Origin: Aplysia californica
Taxonomy: Eukaryota > Mollusca > Gastropoda > Aplysiida > Aplysiidae
DNA: 64,000 bases
Assembly: GCF_000002075.1 (NCBI RefSeq)
Contig: NW_004798101.1
Location: 8,694 to 72,693, forward strand
Reading direction: 5' to 3'
DNA letters: not shown here
Content: more model-generated notes on this DNA
What the model was told of the DNA's origin: nothing
What the model saw: the letters and a program-made list of their open reading frames with translations, nothing else
Databases searched by the model: none
Position numbering within the stretch: the stretch's first letter is position 1

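Larger units (their letters stand above)
11340..63960 (-). other. BLTP1: BLTP1 introns without recognised content
   Basis: All 50 introns are GT-AG, 255 bases to about 2.8 kb long. Apart from the elements listed, I see no RNA gene or second coding region in them. The larger unannotated stretches are 18840-19070, 23040-24540, 24745-26900, 28300-28720, 28910-29480, 37240-37780, 38215-39060, 43200-43940, 49060-50540, 53910-54530, 57850-58730, 61060-61510 and 62780-63960. They are AT-rich, A-biased on the plus strand and contain only short runs. Confidence 0.6.

Noticed and set aside
1-64000. Endogenous virus-like elements (LTR retroelements, Polinton-type)
   Set aside because: No LTR pairs, capsid, integrase or envelope-like sequence was recognised; the reverse-transcriptase-related pieces are LINE tails.

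Overview
The window is eukaryotic, intron-rich, AT-rich DNA. It is dominated by the 3' half of one large host gene on the minus strand. Fifty-one exons (50 complete introns, all GT-AG, every reading phase joining correctly) run from the right edge to a TGA stop at 11084-11086. Together they encode 2,843 residues of a bridge-like lipid transfer protein, BLTP1 (KIAA1109 in human, tweek in fly, lpd-3 in worm). I identify it from remembered family signatures such as LNYKNAYEYWTEQRMALNKE, RLSEILSLPKAWYRRTLARR and the C-terminal HARVTIPKWVQRGFMDPLDK. The family is usually about 5,000 residues, so the window holds roughly the last 57%. The 5' half lies beyond position 64000. The repeat landscape (tRNA-derived SINEs, TTAA-flanked MITEs, Tc1 and hAT relics, LINE tails, many simple repeats) and the intron sizes fit a lophotrochozoan, most likely a gastropod mollusc. 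The species assignment is inference.

Layout. Positions 1-11083 hold no host coding sequence I can support. They contain the 3' untranslated region of BLTP1 (its start is certain, its end is not), a 32-bp tandem array abutting the stop codon, two TTAA-flanked MITEs, two tRNA-like SINE heads, a perfect 42-bp duplication and simple repeats. Positions 11084-31358 carry exons 51 to 35, which include the conserved C-terminal (FSA_C-like) part of the protein. Their introns hold a Tc1/mariner element (17304-18830), an hAT relic (13427-14409) and several MITEs and SINEs. Positions 31919-39210 carry exons 34 to 28, a charged, Ser/Arg-rich linker and a predicted helical segment, with a LINE tail and a possible extra cassette exon at 37074-37205. 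Positions 39628-53905 carry exons 27 to 11, well-conserved groove-type segments. Positions 55250-64000 carry exons 10 to 1, including a low-complexity, probably disordered region.

There is one host gene here, so no pathway of neighbouring genes can be read from the window. BLTP1 proteins form a long hydrophobic groove that moves phospholipids between the ER and the plasma membrane or other membranes. What is new here is mostly in the repeats: at least three TTAA-flanked MITE families; a roughly 390-bp retroposon with no visible tRNA head, always inserted in the gene's orientation; a roughly 60-bp intronic repeat found seven times, always on the same strand and upstream of 3' splice sites; a roughly 425-bp inverted-repeat MITE with a LINE tail apparently lodged in one terminal repeat; and a long foldback element. 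I saw no virus-like element, CRISPR array, rRNA or intact tRNA gene.
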